A DNA stretch of 64,000 bases from assembly GCA_903824785.1 (NCBI GenBank), contig CAIJYD010000078.1, positions 101,365 to 165,364 of the forward strand, read 5' to 3'. How positions within the stretch are numbered: position 1 is the stretch's first letter; each line of letters starts with the position of its first letter. A program made the translations under genes and the position numbers. This DNA is from an uncultured Bacteroidota bacterium. GTDB taxonomy: Bacteria; Bacteroidota; Bacteroidia; Bacteroidales; VadinHA17. The notes below the pieces were generated by a model. The model had not been told where the DNA came from, made no database searches, and saw only the letters and a list, made by a program, of their open reading frames with translations. Below, one piece after another: positions 53,903 to 63,781 of the stretch.

Positions 53903-53981
53903 TCAGTAACGGTTATCCTCGTCATTTATCTTAAAGAGATCCTGTTTCCGTTGTCCCCTGTTTGACAAAAAACCTTCGAAA

Positions 53982-56951
53982 TCAGGGTTTCAGGATAACT
54001 CCTCTGTGATTTTTTCCGTCAATCAGAATCTCGAGCGGGTTGGAAAATCTGACATGCCTGATATAACTATCTTCATAAATGACATCAAGTTTATTCAGAT
54101 ATTCCACATCGTAATAGCCCTCATTAATATATGGATTAATGGTAAAATAGCCAACACGGAATGAGGTCAGATTCTGAAAGAAATGAGTACCCTGACTGGG
54201 GTCAATCCTATAGTTTTTCAGCCCCGATTCAATTATGATCCTTGCTGCCGAAATCTGGGGCCACTTAACCGGAATACCAAGCCAGGGATCAGTTGATCCC
54301 CATCTTCCCGGTCCGACAAGGACATATCCTTTTGCCTGCTTTACAAACAGTGAGTTAATCCGGTCAATTTCAATTGCAACATTTTTATTATTTGCAGCAT
54401 TGAAAGATTCCGGCTTTACGTAAACAAGATCATGAATACCCTTAAAAATGCCATTCCCCAGTGCCGATTCAGAATAGATGATGGTCTCTTCGGTTTTAAT
54501 ATGATCGAGATTAATATGGTGGGTCTCCTCAGTATGGACGATCGGTCTTATCTGCAGGAAGTTGAAGATCTTTGGTGTCCCGGCAGGTGTTTCAAGGTTT
54601 GCTGCAAATTCAATTTCAATAGGATTATTCATCTCCTGCTGGCCAATTTCGAGAAGTGTACTTAAAATGTCAGCAAGAGGGAATATTTTGTGCTGAAGTA
54701 TATTTGAGAAGGTAATTACACGCTTGCCTGAATGTATAATGCCATCTCGAAGGACGTTGTTAGTCCTGTCATATGTGGAAGCAACATATTTCATTGCAAC
54801 CTCGTTGTTCATATCCTTTATATCGATCTTCATAATATTCACACCATCATCAGTGGAAGGGATAAAACTGTTGATATTGAGGTCGAGTGCACAAAACTCT
54901 TTTTGCGTATCCCTTAATGCTGCTTCGGGTGATGAAAGCTGTAGAATCTTTTTTGGATGCTTAGGTGAAAATCTGAGCGACAAGCCCCCTTCAACAATCA
55001 TTTTCCCGAGACCGAAAGCAATATTCACGATGCCGTCCTCAGCTTTTTCCGAACCAATCGGATAATAATTTATCGATCGCGCCACACCTGATAAGGTAGG
55101 ATAAAATATCTCTCCGTGCTGGTTGCCGCAAACCTCCTGAAGGATAATCCCCATCTTCTCTTCATCAATAACATTTGCTGTTGCTGTCATGTATGCTTTA
55201 CTCGACTTATAGTAGACTGAAGCATAGACCTCTTTTATTGCGTCAGATAACATCTTAACCATCAGCTTATTATCGGGCAGCCTGGGGATCATATATGTTG
55301 AATAGATCCCTGCAAAAGGCTGATAGTGTGAATCTTCAAGTTTACTGGAAGAACGGACAGCTATCGGAACATTCTTTGAAACAGCCAGAAATGCATAAAA
55401 GTCCTGATATACATGTCCGGGAAGCTCAGCATTTACAAACCGGTTAAGGATCTCATCGTCGGAAAGATCAGACAGTGCAATGGAATAGAGATTGTTCTGA
55501 TCCATGAACTCATCAAAAATGTCGGTACTTAAAACTACTGTCCGCGGAATAGTAATGAGAACATCGGGATATTTATTAAACAGCTTATTATTTTTTATTA
55601 TCCTGTTAATAAAAGCAAGTCCTCTTGCCTTACCACCGATTGACCCCTCTCCGATACGCGAAAAGATCTGGTATTCATCAAAACTTGATTTGTCGAATTT
55701 TGCAATAATCCCCCTACCCTTTCCCAGCCGGAAGCTGGAAATGGCAACATACAGGAACTTCCGCATCTCGTCCATACTTTCAAAATCTTCCCTGTTGATA
55801 TATTTAAACATCTGGGCCACAGGAAAAAGGGCTCTTGCATTCAACCATTTGGAAAAATGGTTCCGTGAGGCGTGGTATGCAAGAGAATTGTCGGGGATAG
55901 TGAGTAATTTTTGTTGCAGGCTCTGAAGGTCAGTTGCAATAGCAATTGGTTCAAGAGTAACCGGGTTTCTAAAAACAAACGGACCAAAGGCAAGATTCTG
56001 GATAATAAAATTCCGTAACTCAAGAGAGAGCGATTTGGAATATTTATTTATGAACCCTGCTCCAAGCTCTTCTGCCACCTTTTTATGTGTTAAACTTGAA
56101 GATTGTATCAGGAAAGGGACTTTGTCGTCATCAGCCATAACCACTTTGCACAACTCAATCCCTGCATTTTCATCCGTTATATTATCTTTCTTATAACTTA
56201 TATCAGATATAACTCCAAGAACATTGTACTTATATTTCTGATAAAGCACAAGGGCATCGTTGAAATTATTTGCAAGAAGAATCTTGGGACGTCCCCTCAT
56301 CTTTAGCATTCTCTGATGTTCGTTGAGTGCTTCCCGCTGAAAATCGAGTGATTGAAGAAGTACTATTCTGTAAATATTCGGGAGGTAGGAAGAGATGTAT
56401 CTTATAGAGTTTTCAACGAGGATGATTGCCTGAACACCAATATGTTCTATGTCATATTCAGCATTCATCTTATCTTCAATCAGTTTTATTATGGCCAGGA
56501 TAAGCGAGGCATCACCAAGCCAGCAAAAAACGTAATCGATAGCGCTAAGATCTTCACCTTCAAGTCGCAGCGATACTTCCCTTGAGAAATATGTAAGAAC
56601 AACAATGGGGATATTTTCGTACTTCGCCTTAATCTTTTTTGCCAGAGCAAAAACGTCAGTACCTTTAAGGCTCAGCATAGAGATTACAAGATCTATGTTT
56701 CCGTCCTGCAATATTCTGAACGCATCTTCCGCATTATCAGTCTGAACAAATGTTGGCGGGTACCTGAGGTTCAGCGAAGCATATTCATTAAAGATCTGTT
56801 CATCAATCCTGCCATCTTCCTCAAGCATATAATTATCATAATTACTGCATATTACAAGTACCCTGTGTATTCTCTTCTGCATTAGCAGATCAAAAGAGGT
56901 ATCGGTAAAATCGTATTTCTGAAGATCAAGTATTCCGTCAATAATGGACAT
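53982..56951 (-). CDS. Large two-receiver/ATP-grasp protein without GAF (PEP synthase-like N-terminal domain)
   Basis: The 989-residue protein has a receiver-like domain at about 29-160 whose phosphosite aspartate is replaced by M92, a second receiver (about 174-320) that keeps D250 and K303, a helical region, then an ATP-grasp domain like that of PEP synthase and pyruvate phosphate dikinase (about 430-870). Visible ATP-site pieces are GGKARGLAF (K441), VRSSSKLED (R533) and the late LQIRP. The C-terminus has a conserved GPGRWGSTDPWLGIPVKWP block. The phospho-histidine and PEP-binding domains are absent. It follows its larger paralogue by 12 bases. Role unknown. Confidence 0.75.
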   Translation of the reverse strand: MSIIDGILDLQKYDFTDTSFDLLMQKRIHRVLVICSNYDNYMLEEDGRIDEQIFNEYASLNLRYPPTFVQTDNAEDAFRILQDGNIDLVISMLSLKGTDVFALAKKIKAKYENIPIVVLTYFSREVSLRLEGEDLSAIDYVFCWLGDASLILAIIKLIEDKMNAEYDIEHIGVQAIILVENSIRYISSYLPNIYRIVLLQSLDFQREALNEHQRMLKMRGRPKILLANNFNDALVLYQKYKYNVLGVISDISYKKDNITDENAGIELCKVVMADDDKVPFLIQSSSLTHKKVAEELGAGFINKYSKSLSLELRNFIIQNLAFGPFVFRNPVTLEPIAIATDLQSLQQKLLTIPDNSLAYHASRNHFSKWLNARALFPVAQMFKYINREDFESMDEMRKFLYVAISSFRLGKGRGIIAKFDKSSFDEYQIFSRIGEGSIGGKARGLAFINRIIKNNKLFNKYPDVLITIPRTVVLSTDIFDEFMDQNNLYSIALSDLSDDEILNRFVNAELPGHVYQDFYAFLAVSKNVPIAVRSSSKLEDSHYQPFAGIYSTYMIPRLPDNKLMVKMLSDAIKEVYASVYYKSSKAYMTATANVIDEEKMGIILQEVCGNQHGEIFYPTLSGVARSINYYPIGSEKAEDGIVNIAFGLGKMIVEGGLSLRFSPKHPKKILQLSSPEAALRDTQKEFCALDLNINSFIPSTDDGVNIMKIDIKDMNNEVAMKYVASTYDRTNNVLRDGIIHSGKRVITFSNILQHKIFPLADILSTLLEIGQQEMNNPIEIEFAANLETPAGTPKIFNFLQIRPIVHTEETHHINLDHIKTEETIIYSESALGNGIFKGIHDLVYVKPESFNAANNKNVAIEIDRINSLFVKQAKGYVLVGPGRWGSTDPWLGIPVKWPQISAARIIIESGLKNYRIDPSQGTHFFQNLTSFRVGYFTINPYINEGYYDVEYLNKLDVIYEDSYIRHVRFSNPLEILIDGKNHRGVILKP

Positions 56952-56963
56952 AAATTCTGAATT

Positions 56964-59900
56964 TTAATGAGTCATTGAGATAACAGCCATTCCCTTTTTA
57001 CCATCCATCCGTATTAGAAGCGGCTTATCAAACCTTACATGCCTGAAGAATTTCCCCTTTTCAATAACCTTCTGTTTATTAAGTTTTTCCCATTCAATTA
57101 AACCGTCATTAAACTCCTGATTTATTGAAAAATATCCGACATTCATTGAGGTTACGTTATGAAAAAAATGAGATCCAAGTGAGGCATCGAGGTGAAAATC
57201 AGGCAAGCTAACCTCGACAATAACTTTTGCGTTTGATATTTGTGGCCAAACGACAGGTATCCCAAGGAACCTGTCTTTTGTTCCCCACCTGCCGGGCCCG
57301 AGAAGGACATACCGGCGGTTTTCCTTCATCATTTTTTCGTTTATCAAATCTATTTCGTATGCCATCTCATTGGTAGACATGTTATTGAACTTTTCAGGAT
57401 CGATATATATCACATCTGTAATATCGTTAATAACACCGTTGCCCATGCTTTTTTTTGTGACAAGAATCAGCTCTTCATTATAAATACTTTCAGGATCAAC
57501 GGAATAACCACCACCAGTGCCAACGAGTGGTTTTATCTGAAGGAGATAAAATGATGTATTTCCCGACAGATCCTTATTCAGGTCAACTGCAAATTCAATC
57601 TCAACCGGTGTTCCAAAAGCTTCAGTAACTACTTCGAGAACTACCTTTAAGGTCGATGCAAGAGGGGCATAATCATATTTAAGGATATCAGCAAAACTAA
57701 TTACGCGGGGACCAATTGAATCCAGGCCCGGAACTAAAATATCATTATCGGCGTTCCATACAGAAGCAGAGTGTTTCAGTGTGCCATGTTTTTCGGCCTG
57801 ACTGATATCAAGAACAACCAGCCCGGCATTTTCCCCATCAAGAAGATTCAGCTCTTTTTTTGCCATATCAACGGCATAGAAACGGGTCTGGGAATTTTTA
57901 TAAATGTCTTTATGTGAGATAATATCCAGAGCCGGATAGGCGGGTGAAAATCTGAAAGCTCTCTCTCCTTCAACAACATACTGACCAAGCCCGACTGCTA
58001 TAACTGAGAATCCATCCTGAGGAGTCATATGGGCAACCGGATAAAAATTAAAAGACTGCGCAGTTCCGCTGATATGTGGGTAGAAGGCATCTTCAAACCT
58101 GTTTCCCACAACTTCCTGGATTACTACAGCCATCTTTTCCTGCTCCACTTTATAGCTGATAGCTTCGAAATAGGTACGGGCATTTCTGGAATATATTGAA
58201 GAAAAAACAAGTTTGATTGCATCCGATAACTGCTTCAGCCTGATCTCCGGATCGGAGTTATTATTGGGAAGAAGATATGTTCCGAAAATTCCTGAAAAGG
58301 GCTGGCTCATTGAGTCTTCGAACAGACTTGATGATCGGACGGCAAGTGGCTTGCTTATGAGCCGGATAAATATCTTAAGTTCTTTTTCAAGGGTGTAGCT
58401 AAGACTTCCTTCTAGGAAGAGTTTTTTAAGAATATCAAAATCTTTTTCCTCTTTTACCCTGTTCCACAGATGATTTCGTTCCATGAACATATCAAATTCA
58501 TCTGTACCAATAATTGCCGTTACAGGAGTTTTAATATTTATACCCGGCAAAAGGCGTCCTAATTCGAAGCTATAGATAAGGGTATTGATGAATGCCAGTC
58601 CACGACCTTTTCCACCAAGAGAGCCACCCGCAAGACTTACAACATTTGTTTCATCAATAACTGCAGATTCCTCAAAATTAACCACCTTACCTTTATTCAT
58701 TTCCCTTCGTCTCCTGCGGATTATGTCAATTAGGTACTCACGGAGCTCTTTAAGACTATTGAAATCAGATACTTTTACAGGATTTATCAACTTGGCAATT
58801 TTCACCTCTCCTCTTGCCATCAGCCATAATGAAAAATGGTTTTTCATGGAATGATAAGCAAGAGAATCCTCGGGAACAGTCTGAAGGTAGGCTTCGAACT
58901 CCTTCATTGATTTAGCCACTGCAATCTGACGGCCTTTTGTGTCTCTGTAAACAAAGTGGCCAAAGCCCAGATAATAGTTTATAAATGATTTAAGATCCTG
59001 AAGAAGGCTTTCGGAGTTTTTGTTAATAAAATTTGATTTCAGTATATGTGCATATCTTGCGTTTTCGGGATCTGCCGACTGGAGCACGGAAGGAAGATTT
59101 GGAAAGTCCATTTTTACATGCTTTATAAGATCAAATCCTGCTGTATCGTGTAAAACTCCGTTCCGGGGAAACCTCATATCAGAAATCACGCATAAGAGAC
59201 TATCCTTGTGCTTATTATAAATCGTTATCGAATCTTCGTAGTTTGAAGCGAGCAGGATCTTCGGTCTGGCTCTCAATTTCAGTACTTTATACAATTCATC
59301 GGTAGAGACATCCTCAATCAGGTTTTTTGTCTGTTCCATTATTAGAGTATAAAGCATAGGCAGATAACTTGAATAATATTCTGCCGAATCCTCAACGATA
59401 AGGATCACTCTTGTAAGTCCTTTTTTTGTATCATTATCAACATTTACCCTGTCTTCCAGAAGCTTGACCATTGCAAAGAAGACTTTCGATTCGCCTGTCC
59501 ATACAAAATAGTTATCAAAAGGAATCCCGAGTGTTTTCTGCTTTCCAACGAAAGGGACATCACCTGGGTTGTTCAGAAGAAGGAATGTAGGAAGATAGGG
59601 GTATTTGTCTTTTATTTTTTTACACAGGATCATAGGACTCTCTTTATCGACCCCGATCATAATAATAATCATATCGTAGTGCCTGGCCTTCAGTCGACTG
59701 AATGCCTCATCTTCACCTGAAACACCAGTAACCCTTGGAATGGATGTAAGGCTCATCTGGTAATATTCTCCAAGCATATGGTCAGAAAATCTTCCTTCTC
59801 CTTCAATTGAGTAGGCATCATAAAGGTTTGCCACGAGGAGAATCTCTTTGACTTTAAATGGCATCAGATCGTGAAAAACATCCCTCTCTGCATTGTGGCG

Positions 59901-60410
59901 ATCGAGAAATTTCTGAAGAAGCTTTCTTGAGGATACATCTTTAATATCAATATTATCGTCGGGAGGGATCTGTGCCAGCCCTATTATGTCTCTGGCTTTG
60001 TAGCTGTTAATATATCCTGTAAGCAGGCTGGCAATATTCAGGATCAGATCTCTTTCCTCTTTCAGGAAGGGGCCTTCATTTTCGGTATTGAATTCCGTAG
60101 TATAAAAAATCTCTATTGATCCTTTTTCACCATCTATGGTCAGAAAATCCTGACGCATCCTCCAGTTGGTTTCCTGAAAATCGACTGATTCAAACTCGTT
60201 ACCCATGAATCGGATACGAGCAGCAGTATATTCAGGATACTGCCAGGCGGCGGGCAATAGAAGTACAATTTGCTGGAGCGATTCTTCAACAGGCTTGAAT
60301 TCTTTCAGGATTGATGTAGTCTGGTTTATACAAGCCAGCTCCTTCAACCTCTCCTGCTGATCGTGGAGTAACCGGTTGTACTCAATTTTATTATGTTTCA
60401 ATTCACCCAT
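56964..60410 (-). CDS. Giant GAF/two-receiver/ATP-grasp protein (PEP synthase-like N-terminal domain)
   Basis: The 1148-residue protein carries a GAF-like domain (about 25-140), a receiver-like domain with M251 in place of the phosphosite aspartate (about 187-320), a second receiver with E340/D341, D411, S445 and K464 that looks competent (about 334-480), a helical linker and an ATP-grasp domain (about 590-965) with GGKGRGLAF (K601), VRSSSLFED (R692) and LQIKPL. The end has the same GPGRWG block as the next gene. No His-domain or PEP barrel follows. It precedes the 989-residue paralogue by 12 bases. Function unknown; annotation as PEP synthase would be wrong. Confidence 0.75.
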   Translation of the reverse strand: MGELKHNKIEYNRLLHDQQERLKELACINQTTSILKEFKPVEESLQQIVLLLPAAWQYPEYTAARIRFMGNEFESVDFQETNWRMRQDFLTIDGEKGSIEIFYTTEFNTENEGPFLKEERDLILNIASLLTGYINSYKARDIIGLAQIPPDDNIDIKDVSSRKLLQKFLDRHNAERDVFHDLMPFKVKEILLVANLYDAYSIEGEGRFSDHMLGEYYQMSLTSIPRVTGVSGEDEAFSRLKARHYDMIIIMIGVDKESPMILCKKIKDKYPYLPTFLLLNNPGDVPFVGKQKTLGIPFDNYFVWTGESKVFFAMVKLLEDRVNVDNDTKKGLTRVILIVEDSAEYYSSYLPMLYTLIMEQTKNLIEDVSTDELYKVLKLRARPKILLASNYEDSITIYNKHKDSLLCVISDMRFPRNGVLHDTAGFDLIKHVKMDFPNLPSVLQSADPENARYAHILKSNFINKNSESLLQDLKSFINYYLGFGHFVYRDTKGRQIAVAKSMKEFEAYLQTVPEDSLAYHSMKNHFSLWLMARGEVKIAKLINPVKVSDFNSLKELREYLIDIIRRRRREMNKGKVVNFEESAVIDETNVVSLAGGSLGGKGRGLAFINTLIYSFELGRLLPGINIKTPVTAIIGTDEFDMFMERNHLWNRVKEEKDFDILKKLFLEGSLSYTLEKELKIFIRLISKPLAVRSSSLFEDSMSQPFSGIFGTYLLPNNNSDPEIRLKQLSDAIKLVFSSIYSRNARTYFEAISYKVEQEKMAVVIQEVVGNRFEDAFYPHISGTAQSFNFYPVAHMTPQDGFSVIAVGLGQYVVEGERAFRFSPAYPALDIISHKDIYKNSQTRFYAVDMAKKELNLLDGENAGLVVLDISQAEKHGTLKHSASVWNADNDILVPGLDSIGPRVISFADILKYDYAPLASTLKVVLEVVTEAFGTPVEIEFAVDLNKDLSGNTSFYLLQIKPLVGTGGGYSVDPESIYNEELILVTKKSMGNGVINDITDVIYIDPEKFNNMSTNEMAYEIDLINEKMMKENRRYVLLGPGRWGTKDRFLGIPVVWPQISNAKVIVEVSLPDFHLDASLGSHFFHNVTSMNVGYFSINQEFNDGLIEWEKLNKQKVIEKGKFFRHVRFDKPLLIRMDGKKGMAVISMTH

Positions 60411-60515
60411 CAGCAGAAAATAAATTGGATCAGTTTTTAAAATTACTAAAATAGTTTCAGATAATGGCTTTTGAATTGAAGAACCTAAAAGTGCCTAAGG
60501 CCAGAGATTCAATAA

Positions 60516-60547
60516 CAAAAATCCCTCTTCCAGTCAATGAAAGAGGG
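60516..60547 (-). terminator. Rho-independent terminator of korAB
   Basis: On the minus strand CCCTCTT pairs with AAGAGGG across an 11-base loop, and the sequence ATTTTTG follows the stem (A run at 60517-60521 on the plus strand). It ends the leftward korA-korB transcript and separates it from the giant-protein genes. Confidence 0.75.
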
Positions 60548-60614
60548 AAATGGCAATGTGCCGGATATAAGAAAAATGTAATCTGAAAACCGGGGAAATC
60601 GTCTCAGTTTTGCA

Positions 60615-61637
60615 CTATTCAACTTTCCAGGTTGACCCGCTCATAAGCAGATCGTCCATGCACTTGATTTTTGCAGTACTTTGTATCGTGCTAATCTGAT
60701 CAGCAACAGCCCTATCATACGTCGGAGCCGACACCTCTCTGATAACACCCAGAGCAACAGGATATTCCGGATATTTCATATTGGCCAGCATATAATGAAT
60801 GCCTGGATTTGGCTCTAAAGCATCATGTATGAGAATGTCTTTTTCTGCAATGCCGTTTTCACCCAGTTTAACAACTTTGAGTTTCAGCCCTTCGAGGATC
60901 AGACCCTTGTCATTTCCGGTGCCAAAGATCATTGGCTGACCATGCTTAAGGATTATTGTTCTGTCGTCTCTTACATCTTTACCGGCAACGGTATCGTGTA
61001 TCCCGTCGTTAAAAATAACGCAATTCTGAAGTACCTCAATAACAGATGTTCCTTTATGGCCCGCTGCTTCAATATAGATCTGAGTTGAAAGGGAAACATT
61101 TGTGTCGAGAGTACGGGCAAAGAATTTGCCTTTTGCACCAATTACAAGTTCGCCTACGGAGAAAGGCTCTTCAAGCGTTCCGAAAGGTGAAGTCTTGGTT
61201 ACCAGTCCTTTTGTTGAAGTAGGAGAATACTGTCCTTTGGTGAGACCGTAAATCTCATTGTTAAACAGAATTATATTAATATCAATGTTACGACGTATTG
61301 CATGAATGAAATGATTCCCTCCGATTGCCAGGGCATCACCATCTCCTGTGATCTGCCAAACCGACAGCTCGGGATTTGCGGTTTTTACCCCGGAGGCAAT
61401 TGCTGAAGCTCGGCCATGAATGCTATGAAAACCGTATGTATCCATATAATAAGGGAATCTGGAAGAGCACCCGATTCCGGAGATAAATGCGAATTTCTCT
61501 TTAGGTATACCCAGCTCTGCCAAAGCTCTCTGAACAGAACTTAAAACTGCATGGTCGCCGCAACCCGGACACCATCTGACTTCCTGATCGCTTTTAAAAT
61601 CTTTCGCAGTATATTTAGTTACAAGTGTTTCAGCCAT
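60615..61637 (-). CDS. korB: 2-oxoacid:ferredoxin oxidoreductase, beta subunit
   Basis: KorB carries thiamine diphosphate and one iron-sulfur cluster. The 340-residue protein has WCPGCGDHAVL (cluster/TPP contact) near the start, GIGCSSRFPYY, and the TPP motif GDGDALAIGGNHFIHA. It partners with KorA to make acetyl- or succinyl-CoA while reducing ferredoxin. It starts one base after the korA stop on the same strand. Confidence 0.93.
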   Translation of the reverse strand: MAETLVTKYTAKDFKSDQEVRWCPGCGDHAVLSSVQRALAELGIPKEKFAFISGIGCSSRFPYYMDTYGFHSIHGRASAIASGVKTANPELSVWQITGDGDALAIGGNHFIHAIRRNIDINIILFNNEIYGLTKGQYSPTSTKGLVTKTSPFGTLEEPFSVGELVIGAKGKFFARTLDTNVSLSTQIYIEAAGHKGTSVIEVLQNCVIFNDGIHDTVAGKDVRDDRTIILKHGQPMIFGTGNDKGLILEGLKLKVVKLGENGIAEKDILIHDALEPNPGIHYMLANMKYPEYPVALGVIREVSAPTYDRAVADQISTIQSTAKIKCMDDLLMSGSTWKVE

Positions 61638-61638
61638 T

Positions 61639-63483
61639 TTATTTATCCTCCAGCATTTTAATGCATTTCTCTTTTATATCATTAATAGTAAAGGGGAGAC
61701 CCTGAACTTTATTCAACTGTTCATAAGTGAACTCCTGATGCTTAATGCGCAGGTAGTCAGCAAACTGTCCAAGATTCAATTCACAAACCAAGATCTTCTT
61801 ATACTTTCCAAACACATCCCTGACATTTTTCGGCAGAGGATTAATATAGTTAAAGTTAACAAGACTTACTTTATGTCCTTCGGCCTGCAGTTCGCGTACA
61901 GCGGTAATAAGATAACCATATGATCCGCCCCAGCCCACAACAAGGACATCACCTGAAGTGGCTCCATAGGGTACCAGGTCGGGGATTTCATTAACAACCC
62001 TTTCAATTTTCTCTGCCCTAAGATTAACCATTAATTCATGATTTTCAGGCACATATGAAACTGTTCCTTTCACTGTTTTCTCAAGTCCTCCTATTCTGTG
62101 TTCCAGACCGGGAGTACCCGGAACAGCCCAGGAACGTGCAAGATTTACATTATCGCGCTTATATGGAAGAAAAGGAATCTCATTCTTGTCGGCAAAAGGC
62201 GGATTTATTTCCGGGAGGTCTTTCATCTCAGGTATTCTCCATGGTTCAGTACCATTTGCAAGGTAGCTGTCAGAGAGGAGGAGTACCGGAGTCATATGTT
62301 CAAGGGCAATCCTTGCAGCTTCGTATGCAAAGCGGAAACAGTCTGATGGAGTACTTGATGCTATAACAACCACAGGACACTCACCGTTACGTCCATAAAG
62401 GGCCTGCATAAGGTCGGCCTGTTCTGTTTTGGTAGGCAGACCTGTTGAGGGGCCACCTCTCTGAACATTTACGATAACTATTGGAAGTTCAGCCATAACT
62501 GCCAGACCGATAGCTTCAGATTTCAATGCCAGGCCGGGGCCGGATGTTGATGTTATTGCAAGTCTTCCTGCAAAGCTGGAGCCAAGAGCTGTACATATTC
62601 CGGCTATCTCATCTTCAGCCTGAAAACTTATTGCTCCGAGGTCTTTACGGGCAGCAAGTTCCTCAAGGATCCCTGTTGCAGGTGTGATAGGATATGAACC
62701 GATAAAGAGTTTAATCCCGGCTTTTTCAGCTGCTGCCAGAAAACCCCAGGCAGTTGCTGAATTTCCGTTAATGTTCCGGTAGGTTCCCTTTGCAATCGGG
62801 GCCGGAAGTATTTTATAGACCGGCCTTAAAGCCTCTATTGTTTCTGCATAGTAGTATCCGGCTCGCAGTACAACTTTATTGGCATCTGCCATACCCGGTT
62901 TATTATGAAACTTCTTATCAAAGTATTTCTCGGTATAGTCAAGTTTACGGTCGAATAGCCAGTAGACCATTCCCAGAGCAAACATATTTCTTGTTCTCAG
63001 AACAGATTTAGGGTCGAGACCATAGTCCTTAAGGGCTTCTTTAACCATTGCAGATATTGGAGCAGCAATAATATTGTAGCTGTCGAGCTTCTCTTCAATG
63101 ATCGGATGGCTCTCATAGCCGGCTTTCTCGATATTTTTTTCAGTAAAATTACCCTCGTCGTAAATAATTGTTCCCCCCGGCTTTATCCATTTGGCATTTG
63201 CTTTTATTGCAGCCGGATTCATTGCCACGAGAACATCAGAAAAATCACCCGGGGTATTTATTTCTGAATGACCGAGATGAACCTGAAAACCTGAAACACC
63301 GCCGACAGTTCCCTGAGGGGCACGGATCTCGGCAGGATAATCGGGAAATGTTGACAAGTCATTACCGAATAAAGCGGCAGTATCGGAAAACAGTGTCCCT
63401 GTAAGCTGCATTCCATCACCTGAATCGCCCGAAAAACGAATGACTACTTCTTCCCTTTCGATAACCTCTGATTTTTTAGCCAT
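61639..63483 (-). CDS. korA: 2-oxoacid:ferredoxin oxidoreductase, alpha subunit with fused gamma domain
   Basis: The 614-residue protein joins the gamma domain (about 1-195, with FSGDSGDGMQLTG near the start) and the alpha domain (about 220-610, with GNSATAWGFLAAAEKAG and SYPITPATGILEEL). This two-subunit form is the 2-oxoglutarate- or pyruvate-type enzyme of many anaerobes; the substrate cannot be fixed from sequence. A candidate -7 element is at 63545-63552. Confidence 0.93.
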   Translation of the reverse strand: MAKKSEVIEREEVVIRFSGDSGDGMQLTGTLFSDTAALFGNDLSTFPDYPAEIRAPQGTVGGVSGFQVHLGHSEINTPGDFSDVLVAMNPAAIKANAKWIKPGGTIIYDEGNFTEKNIEKAGYESHPIIEEKLDSYNIIAAPISAMVKEALKDYGLDPKSVLRTRNMFALGMVYWLFDRKLDYTEKYFDKKFHNKPGMADANKVVLRAGYYYAETIEALRPVYKILPAPIAKGTYRNINGNSATAWGFLAAAEKAGIKLFIGSYPITPATGILEELAARKDLGAISFQAEDEIAGICTALGSSFAGRLAITSTSGPGLALKSEAIGLAVMAELPIVIVNVQRGGPSTGLPTKTEQADLMQALYGRNGECPVVVIASSTPSDCFRFAYEAARIALEHMTPVLLLSDSYLANGTEPWRIPEMKDLPEINPPFADKNEIPFLPYKRDNVNLARSWAVPGTPGLEHRIGGLEKTVKGTVSYVPENHELMVNLRAEKIERVVNEIPDLVPYGATSGDVLVVGWGGSYGYLITAVRELQAEGHKVSLVNFNYINPLPKNVRDVFGKYKKILVCELNLGQFADYLRIKHQEFTYEQLNKVQGLPFTINDIKEKCIKMLEDK

Positions 63484-63544
63484 GATATTTGTTGTTTTAT
63501 CTCAGTATAAAGAAGATTACATACTGTTAAATTTTAATAATTCA

Positions 63545-63552
63545 CAAAAGTA
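63545..63552 (-). promoter_or_regulatory. Candidate -7 element of the korAB promoter
   Basis: The minus strand reads TACTTTTG, a full match to TAnnTTTG, 62 bases upstream of the korA ATG. The -33 box is weak (TTTG at 24 bases). The stretch 63484-63781 otherwise has nothing I can support. Confidence 0.4.
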
Positions 63553-63781
63553 ACTTATTAAGAATTTAAAAACATACAAAAAATGTAATACTATATGATG
63601 TTTATCATATTTATAAACCTGAGGCCCCGCTGTTTTGCTTCTCCTGTTCCGGTGACTTGCCTGATCCTTCTGATTCACTGAAAAGGTGGTCGATGAATCA
63701 CATTTACCGCGGGAGTTACCTCACCTTCCGGATAGTAATCTTTTAAAGAGGAAGATTTTTGTCAGTTGCAAGGTTAGTGCC

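Larger units (their letters stand above)
53290..53981. other. Decayed gene-poor region with remnants
   Basis: No complete gene is seen in this 692-base stretch. It holds a plus-strand C-terminal remnant (53335-53421), a HicB-like remnant (53559-53703) and a broken signal-peptide/FISUMP-like frame (53705-53902), with a short near-repeat around 53537 and 53597 (TATGTGAACCTCTT and TATGAACCTCTAAT). It looks like a site of past insertion and deletion. Confidence 0.55.
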
